Assembly (NCBI GenBank): GCA_023415935.1
Contig: JAEZIX010000059.1
Location: forward strand, 1 to 45,984
DNA: 45,984 bases
Direction: 5' to 3'
Origin: Cyanobacteria bacterium OH_CDB_20
GTDB taxonomy: Bacteria; Cyanobacteriota; Vampirovibrionia; Gastranaerophilales; Gastranaerophilaceae
Numbering within the stretch: the stretch's first letter is position 1; every line of letters starts with the position of its first letter. The position numbers and the translations under genes were made by a program. Below, piece by piece: positions 16,811 through 25,345 of the stretch. The notes beneath the pieces are model-generated. The model saw only the letters and a program-made list of their open reading frames with translations. It was not told the origin of the DNA and did no database searches.

Positions 16811-17935
16811 TTAAGCCTTTCTCTTTTTCTTGCCTTTTTTAGCAATTTCTTTTTGCTGCATTTCTCTTTGGATATTCTCAAGAGAGATTTTAGCTAAAGG
16901 TTTTCTTGTTCTTCTGTCGTAGAAAATTAACCAGTGTTTTCTTTTTGGATTATCGACAGAAAAAGAAAGCGAACCCGCTACTCTATCCCCAGAGTTTATC
17001 TTTGTAAAAGCTAAAGAGTTTTCATTACTAAAAATTGAAGGGTAATAAGTTTGTTTTAAATCATTTACAAGCGCAATATCAAAACTTGAAAAGTTAGTTT
17101 TAGAGAAATTTTCAACAACCAGATTCATCGAGATTGTGTTTAGCTCCCCAAAAGGATCTTTCTCAAGTTTTATACTATTTACTCTTACTTCAAGTCCTTT
17201 ATATTCAACTTCATCTTGTTTCAATGCGTTAAACGATATGACAGGAAGTTTTACATTGGTTTGCATTTTAACTTTTATTTCGTCACCCGGCGAGATAAGG
17301 GCGTCTTTGCCTTTTCTAAAAAGGCTCATGCCAAGTCCGACAGCAGCGCCTATTCCTGCTCCGCCTGCAACTGTGTAGCCTTGACTTGCAATTGCAGCTT
17401 CAATGCCCAAAACATTAAGGGCAGTAAATCCTCCGACAACTCCTCCTACAAGAGTGTAGCCCGCATCGGTTGCTACAGTTTTTGCAACTGATGCTGCGGG
17501 GTGGAGTTTTGTTGTCATTTTGCCTTCTATTGGAATTTCCCTTCCGTCAGGAGTAATAAGATAGTCAAAAGAAAGCTCAATCCAACCGTCACGCCCCAAC
17601 CTTTTTGCTTCGCCAAGATTTCTAATCGAGCCATGGGCAATTGTTCCCAGAGGAAGCAGAACTCCTTTTTCTCCTAAAACTTCATTGGTGACTTCGGCGA
17701 AAAATTCGTCGCCTTCTTCGGAAATACCTGCGCTTAAAACCTGAGAAACAGTCATGTTTATAATATCTTTTGTTTCTATAGTATCTGTATCACCTGTGAA
17801 AATTTCACTTGGCGCTTTGTCTTTATCATCGGTTACTTCTGCATGTCCTTGAAAAGGTGCAGCAAACACGGGCATTTCAAGAATAAATCCGTTTATAAAA
17901 CAAACCAGAATCAATATAGAAATAATCTTTTTCAT
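16811..17935 (-). CDS. Exported protein with glycine-zipper segment, function unknown
   Basis: This is a secreted or envelope protein of 374 residues when started at the ATG at 17935, which directly begins a signal peptide (MKKIISILILVCFINGF..., cleavage near VFAA). A TTG eight codons earlier also opens the frame but gives a poor leader. After the leader come an acidic linker, a segment with LPLGTIAHGSIRNL and FDYLITPDGREIPI, and a Gly/Ala-rich stretch (VGGVVGGF...GGAGIGAAVGLGMSLF) typical of membrane-associated glycine zippers. A beta-rich half and a basic KKGKKKRKA tail follow. It converges with the glycosyltransferase operon, 8 bases from its stop. No named family is claimed. Confidence 0.7.
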   Translation of the reverse strand: MKKIISILILVCFINGFILEMPVFAAPFQGHAEVTDDKDKAPSEIFTGDTDTIETKDIINMTVSQVLSAGISEEGDEFFAEVTNEVLGEKGVLLPLGTIAHGSIRNLGEAKRLGRDGWIELSFDYLITPDGREIPIEGKMTTKLHPAASVAKTVATDAGYTLVGGVVGGFTALNVLGIEAAIASQGYTVAGGAGIGAAVGLGMSLFRKGKDALISPGDEIKVKMQTNVKLPVISFNALKQDEVEYKGLEVRVNSIKLEKDPFGELNTISMNLVVENFSKTNFSSFDIALVNDLKQTYYPSIFSNENSLAFTKINSGDRVAGSLSFSVDNPKRKHWLIFYDRRTRKPLAKISLENIQREMQQKEIAKKGKKKRKA

Positions 17936-17962
17936 AACTTTTCCAGTTCTCTCCCGCAAACT

Positions 17963-17995
17963 AAAACTAGTGTACTAAAATAATACACTAGTTTT
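17963..17995 (-). terminator. Terminator of accC transcript
   Basis: The perfect 12-bp inverted repeat AAAACTAGTGTA / TACACTAGTTTT has a 9-base loop. It lies 31 bases after the accC stop and before the next minus-strand gene. The stem is AT-rich and the T run is within the arm. Confidence 0.75.
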
Positions 17996-18025
17996 AAAAT
18001 TAATTCACTATTTAAAAAATGTATT

Positions 18026-19384
18026 TTAAGCTTTGTTTTTTTCCTTCTCAGCCATATACTCCTGAATAAAGCCGGTATTGAAATTACCGCTTATAAAAGT
18101 TTTATTTTCAATTAGTTCTTGGTGGAAAGGAATAGTTGTTTTAACTCCTGTTATAACATATTCTTTCAAGGCTCTATACATTCTTCTGCGAGCTTCTTCT
18201 CTGTCTTTGCCCCAGCATATTAATTTTGCAATCATAGAATCATAATATGGAGGGATTTTGTAGCCAGAATATGAATGAGAATCTACTCTCACACCAAAGC
18301 CGCCAGGAACAATGTATCCATTGATTTCGCCCGGGCATGGCATAAAGTCTTTCGCGGGATCTTCAGCGTTGATACGGCATTCAATAGCGTGTCCAGTAAG
18401 TTTTATATCGCTTTGTTTAAATGATAGTGGAAGACCTGAGGCAATTCTTATTTGTTCTTTTACAAGGTCAACGTTTGCAATCATTTCAGAAACGCAGTGT
18501 TCAACTTGAATTCTGGTATTCATTTCCATGAAATAATATTTGCCATCAGTATCAAGTAAGAACTCAATAGTTCCGGCGCCTTCATATTTTATAGCCTTTG
18601 CAGCTGTTACTGCTGCTTTTCCCATTGCTTCTCTTGTTTTTTCGTCAATTGCAGGAGATGGCGCTTCTTCTAAAAGTTTTTGGTGCCTTCTTTGGATTGA
18701 GCAGTCTCTTTCTCCCAAGTGAACAACATTTCCGAAGCTATCTGCGATAATTTGAACTTCAATGTGTCTTGGGTTTTCTAAATATTTTTCTATATAAACA
18801 TCAGCATTCCCAAAGCCTTTTAGGGCTTCACATTGGCAAAGGTTCATGTTTTCTTCAAGTTCTTTTTCAGAACGAACAATTCTCATCCCTTTTCCGCCGC
18901 CACCAGCTGTTGCTTTAATTATGATTGGATAGCCAGCTTCTTTTGCAAACTTTTTAGCTATTTCAGGATCTTTAACAATACCAGTTCCCGGAGTTACTGG
19001 AACGCCGTGTTCAGTCATTGTTTTTCTTGCAGTTGCTTTGTCGCCCATTTTGTTCATTGCGTCTGAAGAAGGACCGATAAATTTAATTCCGTGTTCAGTA
19101 CAAATGTCAACAAAATCAGATCTTTCTGACATAAATCCGTAGCCAGGGTGGATTGCGTCAGCTCCGCATGTTAATGCCGCAGATATAACAGCAGGAATAT
19201 TTAAGTAGCTTTTAGCACTTTGTGCAGGTCCGATACAATATGCTTCTGTTGCAAGACTGACATGCAAAGAATCAGCATCAGCTTGCGAATATATTGCAAC
19301 TGTAGGGATTCCAAGTTCCCGACAAGCTCTTATAATTCTAACAGCTATTTCGCCCCTGTTAGCGATTAATACTTTTTTCAACAT
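18026..19384 (-). CDS. accC: Acetyl-CoA carboxylase, biotin carboxylase subunit
   Basis: At 452 residues this is the normal size for AccC, the ATP-grasp enzyme that carboxylates biotin on AccB using bicarbonate and ATP, the first step toward malonyl-CoA. The N-terminus MLKKVLIANRGEIAVRIIRA is diagnostic. GGGGKGMRIV (ATP-binding glycine loop), HLGERDCSIQRRHQK, and EMNTRIQVEH with the catalytic residues are intact. It lies 94 bases downstream of accB on the same strand, so the two are probably co-expressed. The carboxyltransferase genes accA and accD are not in the window. Confidence 0.97.
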   Translation of the reverse strand: MLKKVLIANRGEIAVRIIRACRELGIPTVAIYSQADADSLHVSLATEAYCIGPAQSAKSYLNIPAVISAALTCGADAIHPGYGFMSERSDFVDICTEHGIKFIGPSSDAMNKMGDKATARKTMTEHGVPVTPGTGIVKDPEIAKKFAKEAGYPIIIKATAGGGGKGMRIVRSEKELEENMNLCQCEALKGFGNADVYIEKYLENPRHIEVQIIADSFGNVVHLGERDCSIQRRHQKLLEEAPSPAIDEKTREAMGKAAVTAAKAIKYEGAGTIEFLLDTDGKYYFMEMNTRIQVEHCVSEMIANVDLVKEQIRIASGLPLSFKQSDIKLTGHAIECRINAEDPAKDFMPCPGEINGYIVPGGFGVRVDSHSYSGYKIPPYYDSMIAKLICWGKDREEARRRMYRALKEYVITGVKTTIPFHQELIENKTFISGNFNTGFIQEYMAEKEKNKA

Positions 19385-19478
19385 TATTTTTTTATCCTTT
19401 GTTCACGATTACATAAAATATTATATTTGGATTAACAGTCTAACCCAAATACAATAAAATTTTTATATTATTTCAAAA

Positions 19479-19946
19479 TTATTCAACGTACATTATAACT
19501 TGTCCGTATTCAACAGGCTCTCCGTCTTGAACACAGATTTCGATAATTTTTCCAGAAGCTTCAGCTTCAATCTCATTCATTAGCTTCATTGCTTCGATGA
19601 TACAAACAACCTGTCCTTTAGCAACAACGCTGCCAATTTCAACAAATGGTTTGCTATCAGGAGATGGTGAACGGTAGAATGTTCCCACCATTGGTGAAGT
19701 GATAGGTGTTCCTTTTGCTGCAGGTTTTTTAGCGTCTTCTTTTGCTTCAGGAGCAACTTGAGAAGTAATTGTTGATGCCAAGCTTGGAGCTTGAACAGCA
19801 ACAGGTGCAACAGCAGATGCTGTAACTATTTCTTTTTCTCTTTTAAGAACGATTGCTTTTTCGCCATCTTCAAGTGTAATTTCTGTCAAATCATTATCCG
19901 CAAGAACTTTTGCTAATTGTTCAACATAGCTTATTTCAAATTTCAT
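19479..19946 (-). CDS. accB: Acetyl-CoA carboxylase biotin carboxyl carrier protein
   Basis: This 155-residue protein has the BCCP layout: an N-terminal helical segment (1-40), a flexible Ala/Pro/Val-rich linker (41-80) and a biotinyl domain with EAMKLMNEI, in which Lys121 is the biotin site. The thumb-containing TSPMVGTFYRSPSPDSKPFV that sets bacterial AccB apart from other biotinyl domains is present. It follows efp by 12 bases and precedes accC; efp-accB adjacency is common in cyanobacteria. Confidence 0.96.
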   Translation of the reverse strand: MKFEISYVEQLAKVLADNDLTEITLEDGEKAIVLKREKEIVTASAVAPVAVQAPSLASTITSQVAPEAKEDAKKPAAKGTPITSPMVGTFYRSPSPDSKPFVEIGSVVAKGQVVCIIEAMKLMNEIEAEASGKIIEICVQDGEPVEYGQVIMYVE

Positions 19947-19958
19947 AGTATTCCCTTT

Positions 19959-20516
19959 TTATACTCTATCTAAGTACTCGTTAGTTCTGGTGTCAACTCT
20001 TATTACTGTTCCGTTTGTAACAAAGAATGGAACGTTAACAACCGCACCTGTTTCAAGTTTTGCTGGTTTTGTACCGCCTTGAGAAGTATTTCCCTTTTCT
20101 GATGGAGGGGTATCAACAACTTCAAGCTCAACGTGGCAAGGAATATCAACTCCTATGATTTTGCCGTCGTGAAGAAGAATTGAAACATTCATATTTTCTT
20201 TTAAGTATTTTATGCCATCTCCTACTTTTGCTTCAGGAACAGGCATTTGTTCATATGATTCAAGATCCATCATAACAAGGTCGCTACCTTCTTTATAAAG
20301 GTATTGCATATCTCTTCTGTCAAGAGAAGCCTTCATAACTTTTTCACCAGCTCTAAAGGTTTTTTCAATTACGTTTCCGGTTTCAGCATTTTTAAGTTTT
20401 GTTCTCACAAAAGCCGCACCTTTACCTGGTTTTACATGAAGAAATTCAACAACGGACCATAAGTTGCTGTCAATTTCAAGAGTCAAACCTGTTTTTAAGT
20501 CGTTTACTGAAATCAT
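19959..20516 (-). CDS. efp: Translation elongation factor P
   Basis: EF-P enters the ribosomal E site and rescues ribosomes stalled on polyproline. The 185-residue protein has the three beta domains of the family. The domain I loop reads KPGKGAAFVRTKLKN, with Lys32 at the tip, where other bacteria place a modification or leave it bare. The C-terminus ends in RTNEYLDRV, close to the usual ...YVERV. No EpmA/EpmB-type modification genes are nearby. It starts the efp-accB-accC group. Confidence 0.96.
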   Translation of the reverse strand: MISVNDLKTGLTLEIDSNLWSVVEFLHVKPGKGAAFVRTKLKNAETGNVIEKTFRAGEKVMKASLDRRDMQYLYKEGSDLVMMDLESYEQMPVPEAKVGDGIKYLKENMNVSILLHDGKIIGVDIPCHVELEVVDTPPSEKGNTSQGGTKPAKLETGAVVNVPFFVTNGTVIRVDTRTNEYLDRV

Positions 20517-20602
20517 TTAATTATCCTTATTTTGTGTAGTTTACGCATTATTTGCCAATGATAACATAAAAATACAAAATTTGAGAAATTGTAAACGAAG
20601 GG

Positions 20603-20630
20603 TTGAATTTTTGTTAAAATAGTATATAAA
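20603..20630 (+). promoter_or_regulatory. Putative sigma70 promoter
   Basis: TTGAAT and TATAAA are separated by 16 bases, about 70 bases before the ATG of the small gene at 20702. This is a fair match but unproven. Confidence 0.4.
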
Positions 20631-20701
20631 AATAGAAAATTAGTGCAATATTTTATTTGTTGAAGTTTTATATTTGTACAATACAAAGAAAAGAGCAAGT
20701 T

Positions 20702-20902
20702 ATGAGAATTCAAAATATTGTAAAACTACCGGAAAAATTGAGACCAGTTGTAAACAACTTAACAAATCCTCCTATTTCTCCTGATTTTCCTAGATTATTT
20801 GTAAGAAATGCCCCCCAACACAAGCCATCATCATTTTCTTTTATGGTAAGAGATGCGATAACTTATCTTATGGAACATACGGGTTTCATTAGCTGGAGAT
20901 AG
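20702..20902 (+). CDS. Small protein of unknown function
   Basis: This is a 66-residue basic protein from the ATG at 20702; an upstream in-frame TTG at 20657 adds a Cys/Ile-rich leader that looks unnatural. It is Pro-rich in the middle (NLTNPPISPDFPRLFVRNAP) and ends with an aromatic helix. There is no signal peptide or membrane span. I do not recognise it. A separate promoter-like sequence and a purine-rich stretch before the ATG support it as a real gene. It stands alone between efp (divergent) and a convergent secreted-protein gene 10 bases away. Confidence 0.55.
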   Translation: MRIQNIVKLPEKLRPVVNNLTNPPISPDFPRLFVRNAPQHKPSSFSFMVRDAITYLMEHTGFISWR

Positions 20903-20912
20903 TTTTTATAGT

Positions 20913-21314
20913 TTATTTTGTTGAACCGCAAACTACATTATATTTCAATTCTCCTATGGAATCAGGTACAATGCTGCGCCAGGTTGTTGAAAGTCTTGGA
21001 TTATAAATTGAAGAATAATCAAAAACATTGAGAATTTCTCCCTTTAATCCATAAGAAGTTTCTGCAATTGCATCGATTTTCTTCCCTTTGCAGTCGAAAA
21101 CATATAATGATGTACTAAAATGATGATATTTATTATTAATTTTTTCCCAATTGCCGGGGTTTAAATTTTTAAACCAAGCATATACAAATTGATTGCTTTC
21201 TTGTCTTATAGAGTCTACATCTATATATTCTTTATCGTAGATTTGCTGCCAGTTTGAACACAATGCCGGCGACGCTAAGAGTAATAAAAAAATGACAAAT
21301 AATATTTTTTTCAT
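20913..21314 (-). CDS. Small exported protein, surface-adhesin-E-like
   Basis: 133 residues with a clear signal peptide (MKKILFVIFLLLLASPALC; the Cys and the LASPALC context could even be a lipobox, so it may be a lipoprotein). The mature part begins WQQIYDKEYIDVDSIRQES and continues with VYAWFKNLNPG, a pattern I associate with the small surface-adhesin protein E-like family of Trp-rich beta proteins. Two further cysteines (VFDCKGK and VVCGST) could pair in the periplasm. It lies downstream of the glutamate synthase genes on the same strand, about 60 bases away. The family call is tentative. Confidence 0.65.
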   Translation of the reverse strand: MKKILFVIFLLLLASPALCSNWQQIYDKEYIDVDSIRQESNQFVYAWFKNLNPGNWEKINNKYHHFSTSLYVFDCKGKKIDAIAETSYGLKGEILNVFDYSSIYNPRLSTTWRSIVPDSIGELKYNVVCGSTK

Positions 21315-21376
21315 TTTGTACTCATCTCTATTTTATAATTTATTTAATTATACAGATTTAAATCTATTTTGAAAAG

Positions 21377-23689
21377 CTAGACATTATCTTTCATTTGCCA
21401 GATGCCGCATGGGCATATACCTGCGCAGATTCCGCACCCTATGCAACGATCATCATTAGAAACGTATATTGAACTTCCGTTTTCGTCTTGGAATTTTTCA
21501 ATGGCATGCTCTGGGCACGCATTAAGACACATTTCGCAGTCTCTGCAGGTTCCGCAGCTCAAACATCTTGCTTTTTCGTTTTCTACTTGTTCAGATGTAA
21601 CTTTTAAAGAAGAATATCCTTCGTAGTATTCGGTTTTAACCTTATTTCGAGGAAGCATTGGGGCCTTTTCAAAGGTATCAAGCTCAAGCCCTTCAAACAT
21701 TCTTTGAATATTTTGGGCTGCGTTTTTGCCGTCTGCCATAGCGTTTACGAAAAGTCCCTGTTTTATAGCATCGCCAATTACAAATATTTTATTGTTTTTT
21801 GTTGACTGGTTAAATTCGTTGAGGTCAAAAAGTCCACGTTCATTTAAGAAACTGTTTGGTACAAAATCAAAATCAGGTCTGTCGCCCACTGCAATAATCA
21901 CAGTGTTTGCTTCAAGAAGCGTTCCGTCTTTTAGCACAACGCCTTTATCTGTTACTTTGTCTGTATAACAAGGCCAAAGAATTTCAGCACCAAGTGATTT
22001 TGCGCGAGCGATTTCATGTTCAAAAGCTGCAGGTTTTTGGATATCTATTGCAGTAACTTTTTTTGCGCCCATTTTGTAAGCGCTTGTTACAACGTCCATT
22101 GCTGCATTTCCGGCTCCTATTACAACAACATTTTTTCCGACTTTAACTTTTTTGCCGTTGTTTACTTCTTTTAAGAAATCTAAACCTTTTATAAGTTTTT
22201 CATGTCCTTCAAAAGGTATCACGACAGGGTTGTGTGCCCCCGTTGCAACCACAATAGCATCATAATTTTTCTGCATTTCTTTAAAATACTCTGTGGTTAT
22301 TTTGATATTTGTTTGAAATTTTATGCCGAAATCTTTAAGTCTTTTAATTTCAGCTTCTAAAATTTCTTTATCAAGTCTTTCTTGAGGGATAACCTGATTG
22401 AGCTTACCGCCTAGTTTAGAGTCCTGCTCAATAACATCAACTTCATATCCTTGTTTTTTAAGTTGAAGCGCGCAAGATAGTGCGCCTGAACCTGAACCTA
22501 TAATTCCGATTTTTTGTTTTTTATCAGTTTTAACCGGTTTTAAAGAGGTGTCTTTTGAGAGAACTCCAAGTTCAGCGACTTTGATTTTCTCGTCAACAAG
22601 CCCTCTGTTACATTCTTCCATACAAAGGTTAGGACAAACATTTCCGCAAACAGAAGCTGGAAATGGAGTATATTCTAAAACAAGCTCCAGTGCTTCTTTT
22701 AGTCTTCCTTCTCTAATTAACCCTATTCTCTTTTGTGTAGGAATTCCAAGCGGACAGAAATATTCGCATGGTGCGCATTCTTTTGCATTTTGCCATTCGG
22801 GAACCCTTAGTCTTCCTGTTCCTTTTGAAACAAGAGGTGAAACCTTTAAATTATCGTCCCAAACGTCAGAAAAAATACCGCCATCAACCCAGCTTTTTGA
22901 TCTAAAGTTTCTAATAGACATAAGTTCAGGTGGATTTCTTTTTTCATAAGGTTTTGCGACAATCTTGTGCCATTCATTCCAGTTTGTGAGTTCTTTGTAA
23001 ATGTCTGATTTTTCAATATTTTTGAGGAATGTTTTTAGTCCTTCTGATAAAAATTCTTTGTCTTTGTCGTCGATATCAACGATATAAACCTCGTCAGAAA
23101 CATCGAAAACGGGGCCTCTTACATAAATTGTTCCGCCAACCATCCCAACGCAAGAGCGTGAGCCTAATATTGATTTAAATTCATTACATCCGTAACCGCA
23201 AACAACTGCAGTTCCGCCACCCATAAATTCGAAACTGAAGGAGCCTGTATTTTTTAGCACCCAAAATTCTGGAGCTTCATACTTAGGGTCAAACTTCATA
23301 AGCGCGCCAGAGCGTGTTCCTACTCTGCCGCCGATATAAATTTTTCCGCTTGCAGCGCAGTGGGCGGTTGTATCTCCACTATCTCCTTTTACGATGATTT
23401 CGGCGCCCGAATTAAGCCAGCCAACATCAGCAGGGGCAGAACCTTCAACAATAATCTTTGTTTTAGGCATACCCATAGACCCCAGTCTTTGTCCGGGATT
23501 GGTTACGTAAAATGTTATTTCTTTTCCGTCTTCAAGCCACAATGGACCGCCGATATCGTGCTGACCTGAAGCGTGAATTTTAATCTTGTTATAGCCTTTT
23601 TGAAGTTTGTCATAAATAATTTGCAGAAGATCTTGTGTCGAAATTCTTTTATTTTCTGATAATGTATCTATAACAGCTAATTTACTCAT
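21377..23689 (-). CDS. Glutamate synthase GXGXG domain fused to GltD-like oxidoreductase and ferredoxin
   Basis: The 770-residue chain merges parts that are usually separate. Residues about 1-245 form the right-handed beta-helix GXGXG domain, normally the C-terminus of GltB. From about 300 follows a GltD/small-subunit module: N-terminal [4Fe-4S] helices (CAPCEYFCPLG...CGNVCPNLCMEEC), an FAD Rossmann motif (GIIGSGSGALSCALQL) and an NADPH motif (VVIGAGNAAMDVV). The final 60 residues add two [4Fe-4S] clusters (CLSCGTCRDCEMCLNACP; CIGCGICAGICPCG). It should pass NAD(P)H or ferredoxin electrons to the FMN subunit encoded 15 bases upstream. Part assignments are secure; activity as glutamate synthase is inferred. 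Confidence 0.88.
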   Translation of the reverse strand: MSKLAVIDTLSENKRISTQDLLQIIYDKLQKGYNKIKIHASGQHDIGGPLWLEDGKEITFYVTNPGQRLGSMGMPKTKIIVEGSAPADVGWLNSGAEIIVKGDSGDTTAHCAASGKIYIGGRVGTRSGALMKFDPKYEAPEFWVLKNTGSFSFEFMGGGTAVVCGYGCNEFKSILGSRSCVGMVGGTIYVRGPVFDVSDEVYIVDIDDKDKEFLSEGLKTFLKNIEKSDIYKELTNWNEWHKIVAKPYEKRNPPELMSIRNFRSKSWVDGGIFSDVWDDNLKVSPLVSKGTGRLRVPEWQNAKECAPCEYFCPLGIPTQKRIGLIREGRLKEALELVLEYTPFPASVCGNVCPNLCMEECNRGLVDEKIKVAELGVLSKDTSLKPVKTDKKQKIGIIGSGSGALSCALQLKKQGYEVDVIEQDSKLGGKLNQVIPQERLDKEILEAEIKRLKDFGIKFQTNIKITTEYFKEMQKNYDAIVVATGAHNPVVIPFEGHEKLIKGLDFLKEVNNGKKVKVGKNVVVIGAGNAAMDVVTSAYKMGAKKVTAIDIQKPAAFEHEIARAKSLGAEILWPCYTDKVTDKGVVLKDGTLLEANTVIIAVGDRPDFDFVPNSFLNERGLFDLNEFNQSTKNNKIFVIGDAIKQGLFVNAMADGKNAAQNIQRMFEGLELDTFEKAPMLPRNKVKTEYYEGYSSLKVTSEQVENEKARCLSCGTCRDCEMCLNACPEHAIEKFQDENGSSIYVSNDDRCIGCGICAGICPCGIWQMKDNV

Positions 23690-23704
23690 TTTAAATCCTT
23701 AATA

Positions 23705-25345
23705 TTAGCATACGTGCTGAATTTGAAGTCTTGTCGCAACATTTTTATCAACGGTGATAAGGGCATCAGACCTACCAACAGGAAGCGTGCTGTTTCCGAT
23801 TGGAGCCATGAGCTTTTTGAGTTCAGTATTTGTTGCAAGGAAGTAGTTTACAATATTTTCTGCGGCTTTATCTACATCAAGTCTTTCAACAAGAGTAGGG
23901 TTTTGGGTTGTTATGCCCATAGGACAAAGGCCCGTGTTGCAGGCGTTACATTTTCCGTAGTCGTTTCCGATACATCCTGCAATTTGAAGAATTAATTTTC
24001 CTGTAAATATACCATTTGCGCCCAAACATATCATTTTAAATGCGTCAGCTGCAAGAGTTCCGCGCATACCGATTCCGCCACCTGCCCAAAGAGGAATTTG
24101 TCCTTGTTTTCCTTGGTGGATAGCTGCTAAATAGCAATCACGAAGTCTTGAAACAATAGGATGCCCAGTATGGTCTAGTGATATCTCGTGCGCTGCCCCC
24201 GTTCCACCTGCAATACCATCCAAGAAGAAGCCTCCAACTATGTTGTAAGGATCCCTCATAAGGTTGTTATAAACCGAAACGCTTGTTACAGAGGCTGCAA
24301 CCTTAATTGCGACAGGCACTCTGAATTTAAATGCCGCATTCATAGATAAAAACATCTTTTGGACGCTTTCTTCAATAGAATAAAGCCCCTGATGATTAGG
24401 TGGGGAAAGTAAATCCGCCTTTGGAACCCCTCTAATTTCTTGAATATGTTTTGCAACTTTTTGCGCAAGTAAAAGCCCGCCGTCGCCAGGCTTTGCGCCT
24501 TGTCCTATCTTGATAAGCACGCCCGCAGGATCTTCTGTCATCTCAGGCATCGCGTTTATAATTCTGTCCCAGCCGAAATGACCAGATGCGATTTGCAAAA
24601 TCATATATTTCAAATATTTTGATTTTAAAAGTTTTATAGGAACGCCGCCTTCTCCTGTACACATACGAACAGGGAGTCCGACAACTTCGTTCAAGTAAGC
24701 TACTGCTATTGCCATAGCTTCCCACATTCTTGGAGATAGTGCTCCGATTGACATATCGCCTATTATAATCGGGTAAATCCAATGAGTGGTTGGAATGTTT
24801 TTATCAATTTGGAGTTTCCCTTTTGAAATGCTGAAAGGAAGTTCTTCTGGTGGCATAATTCTTCCAAATGGGGCAAGAATATCAAACGTGTGTCTTTGGG
24901 CATCCAATGAAGGGTCTGTCATCTGCGAGATACGACCGATTTTGATTTTGTCCAATGTTCTTCCTTCAGTATGAAGGTTTGTTCTTCCGCCTCTTTTAGG
25001 TGATTCAGCGTTTTCTGCTCTATATTTGATTTCCATGCGGTGATGTTCGTTATAAACAGGTTTAATAGCTTCATTAGGACAAACTTTTTGACAAACGCCA
25101 CATCCTACGCAGTTTTTACAGGTTGTCACAACTTGTTTTATTACAGGAACAGCCTTTAAATCTACTGTTGGGCTTGGTAGTGCGCCCTCGCTTTTAACTT
25201 TTTTTCTTTTTTCAACAGAAGCAGTAATTGCGCCAAAAGTACAAGCCGCAACGCATTTGCCGCAGAGAGTACATCTTTCGGTGTTATACTCTATCTGCCA
25301 CATTAAATCGTCTTTTGCTATGTCGTTTGCGTTTATTGCTGCCAT
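23705..25345 (-). CDS. gltB: Glutamate synthase FMN/2-oxoglutarate domain subunit with N-terminal ferredoxins
   Basis: 546 residues. The N-terminus has two [4Fe-4S] sites (CTLCGKCVAACTFGA; CKNCVGCGVCQKVCPNEA), then the TIM-barrel FMN domain of glutamate synthase from about 150. It shows CTGEGGVPIKLL, IKIGQGAKPGDGG, LLSPPNHQGLYSIE and the Cys cluster CNACNTGLCPMGIT. This is the archaeal-type stand-alone GltB core, where ammonia and 2-oxoglutarate become glutamate. The amidotransferase lies upstream with a 13-base overlap, and the GXGXG/GltD fusion lies downstream, so the enzyme is assembled from three chains. Confidence 0.92.
   Translation of the reverse strand: MAAINANDIAKDDLMWQIEYNTERCTLCGKCVAACTFGAITASVEKRKKVKSEGALPSPTVDLKAVPVIKQVVTTCKNCVGCGVCQKVCPNEAIKPVYNEHHRMEIKYRAENAESPKRGGRTNLHTEGRTLDKIKIGRISQMTDPSLDAQRHTFDILAPFGRIMPPEELPFSISKGKLQIDKNIPTTHWIYPIIIGDMSIGALSPRMWEAMAIAVAYLNEVVGLPVRMCTGEGGVPIKLLKSKYLKYMILQIASGHFGWDRIINAMPEMTEDPAGVLIKIGQGAKPGDGGLLLAQKVAKHIQEIRGVPKADLLSPPNHQGLYSIEESVQKMFLSMNAAFKFRVPVAIKVAASVTSVSVYNNLMRDPYNIVGGFFLDGIAGGTGAAHEISLDHTGHPIVSRLRDCYLAAIHQGKQGQIPLWAGGGIGMRGTLAADAFKMICLGANGIFTGKLILQIAGCIGNDYGKCNACNTGLCPMGITTQNPTLVERLDVDKAAENIVNYFLATNTELKKLMAPIGNSTLPVGRSDALITVDKNVATRLQIQHVC

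Noticed and set aside
17936..17959. TTG start eight codons before the exported protein at 16811-17935
   Set aside because: The charged RERTGKV leader would precede an otherwise standard MKK signal peptide.
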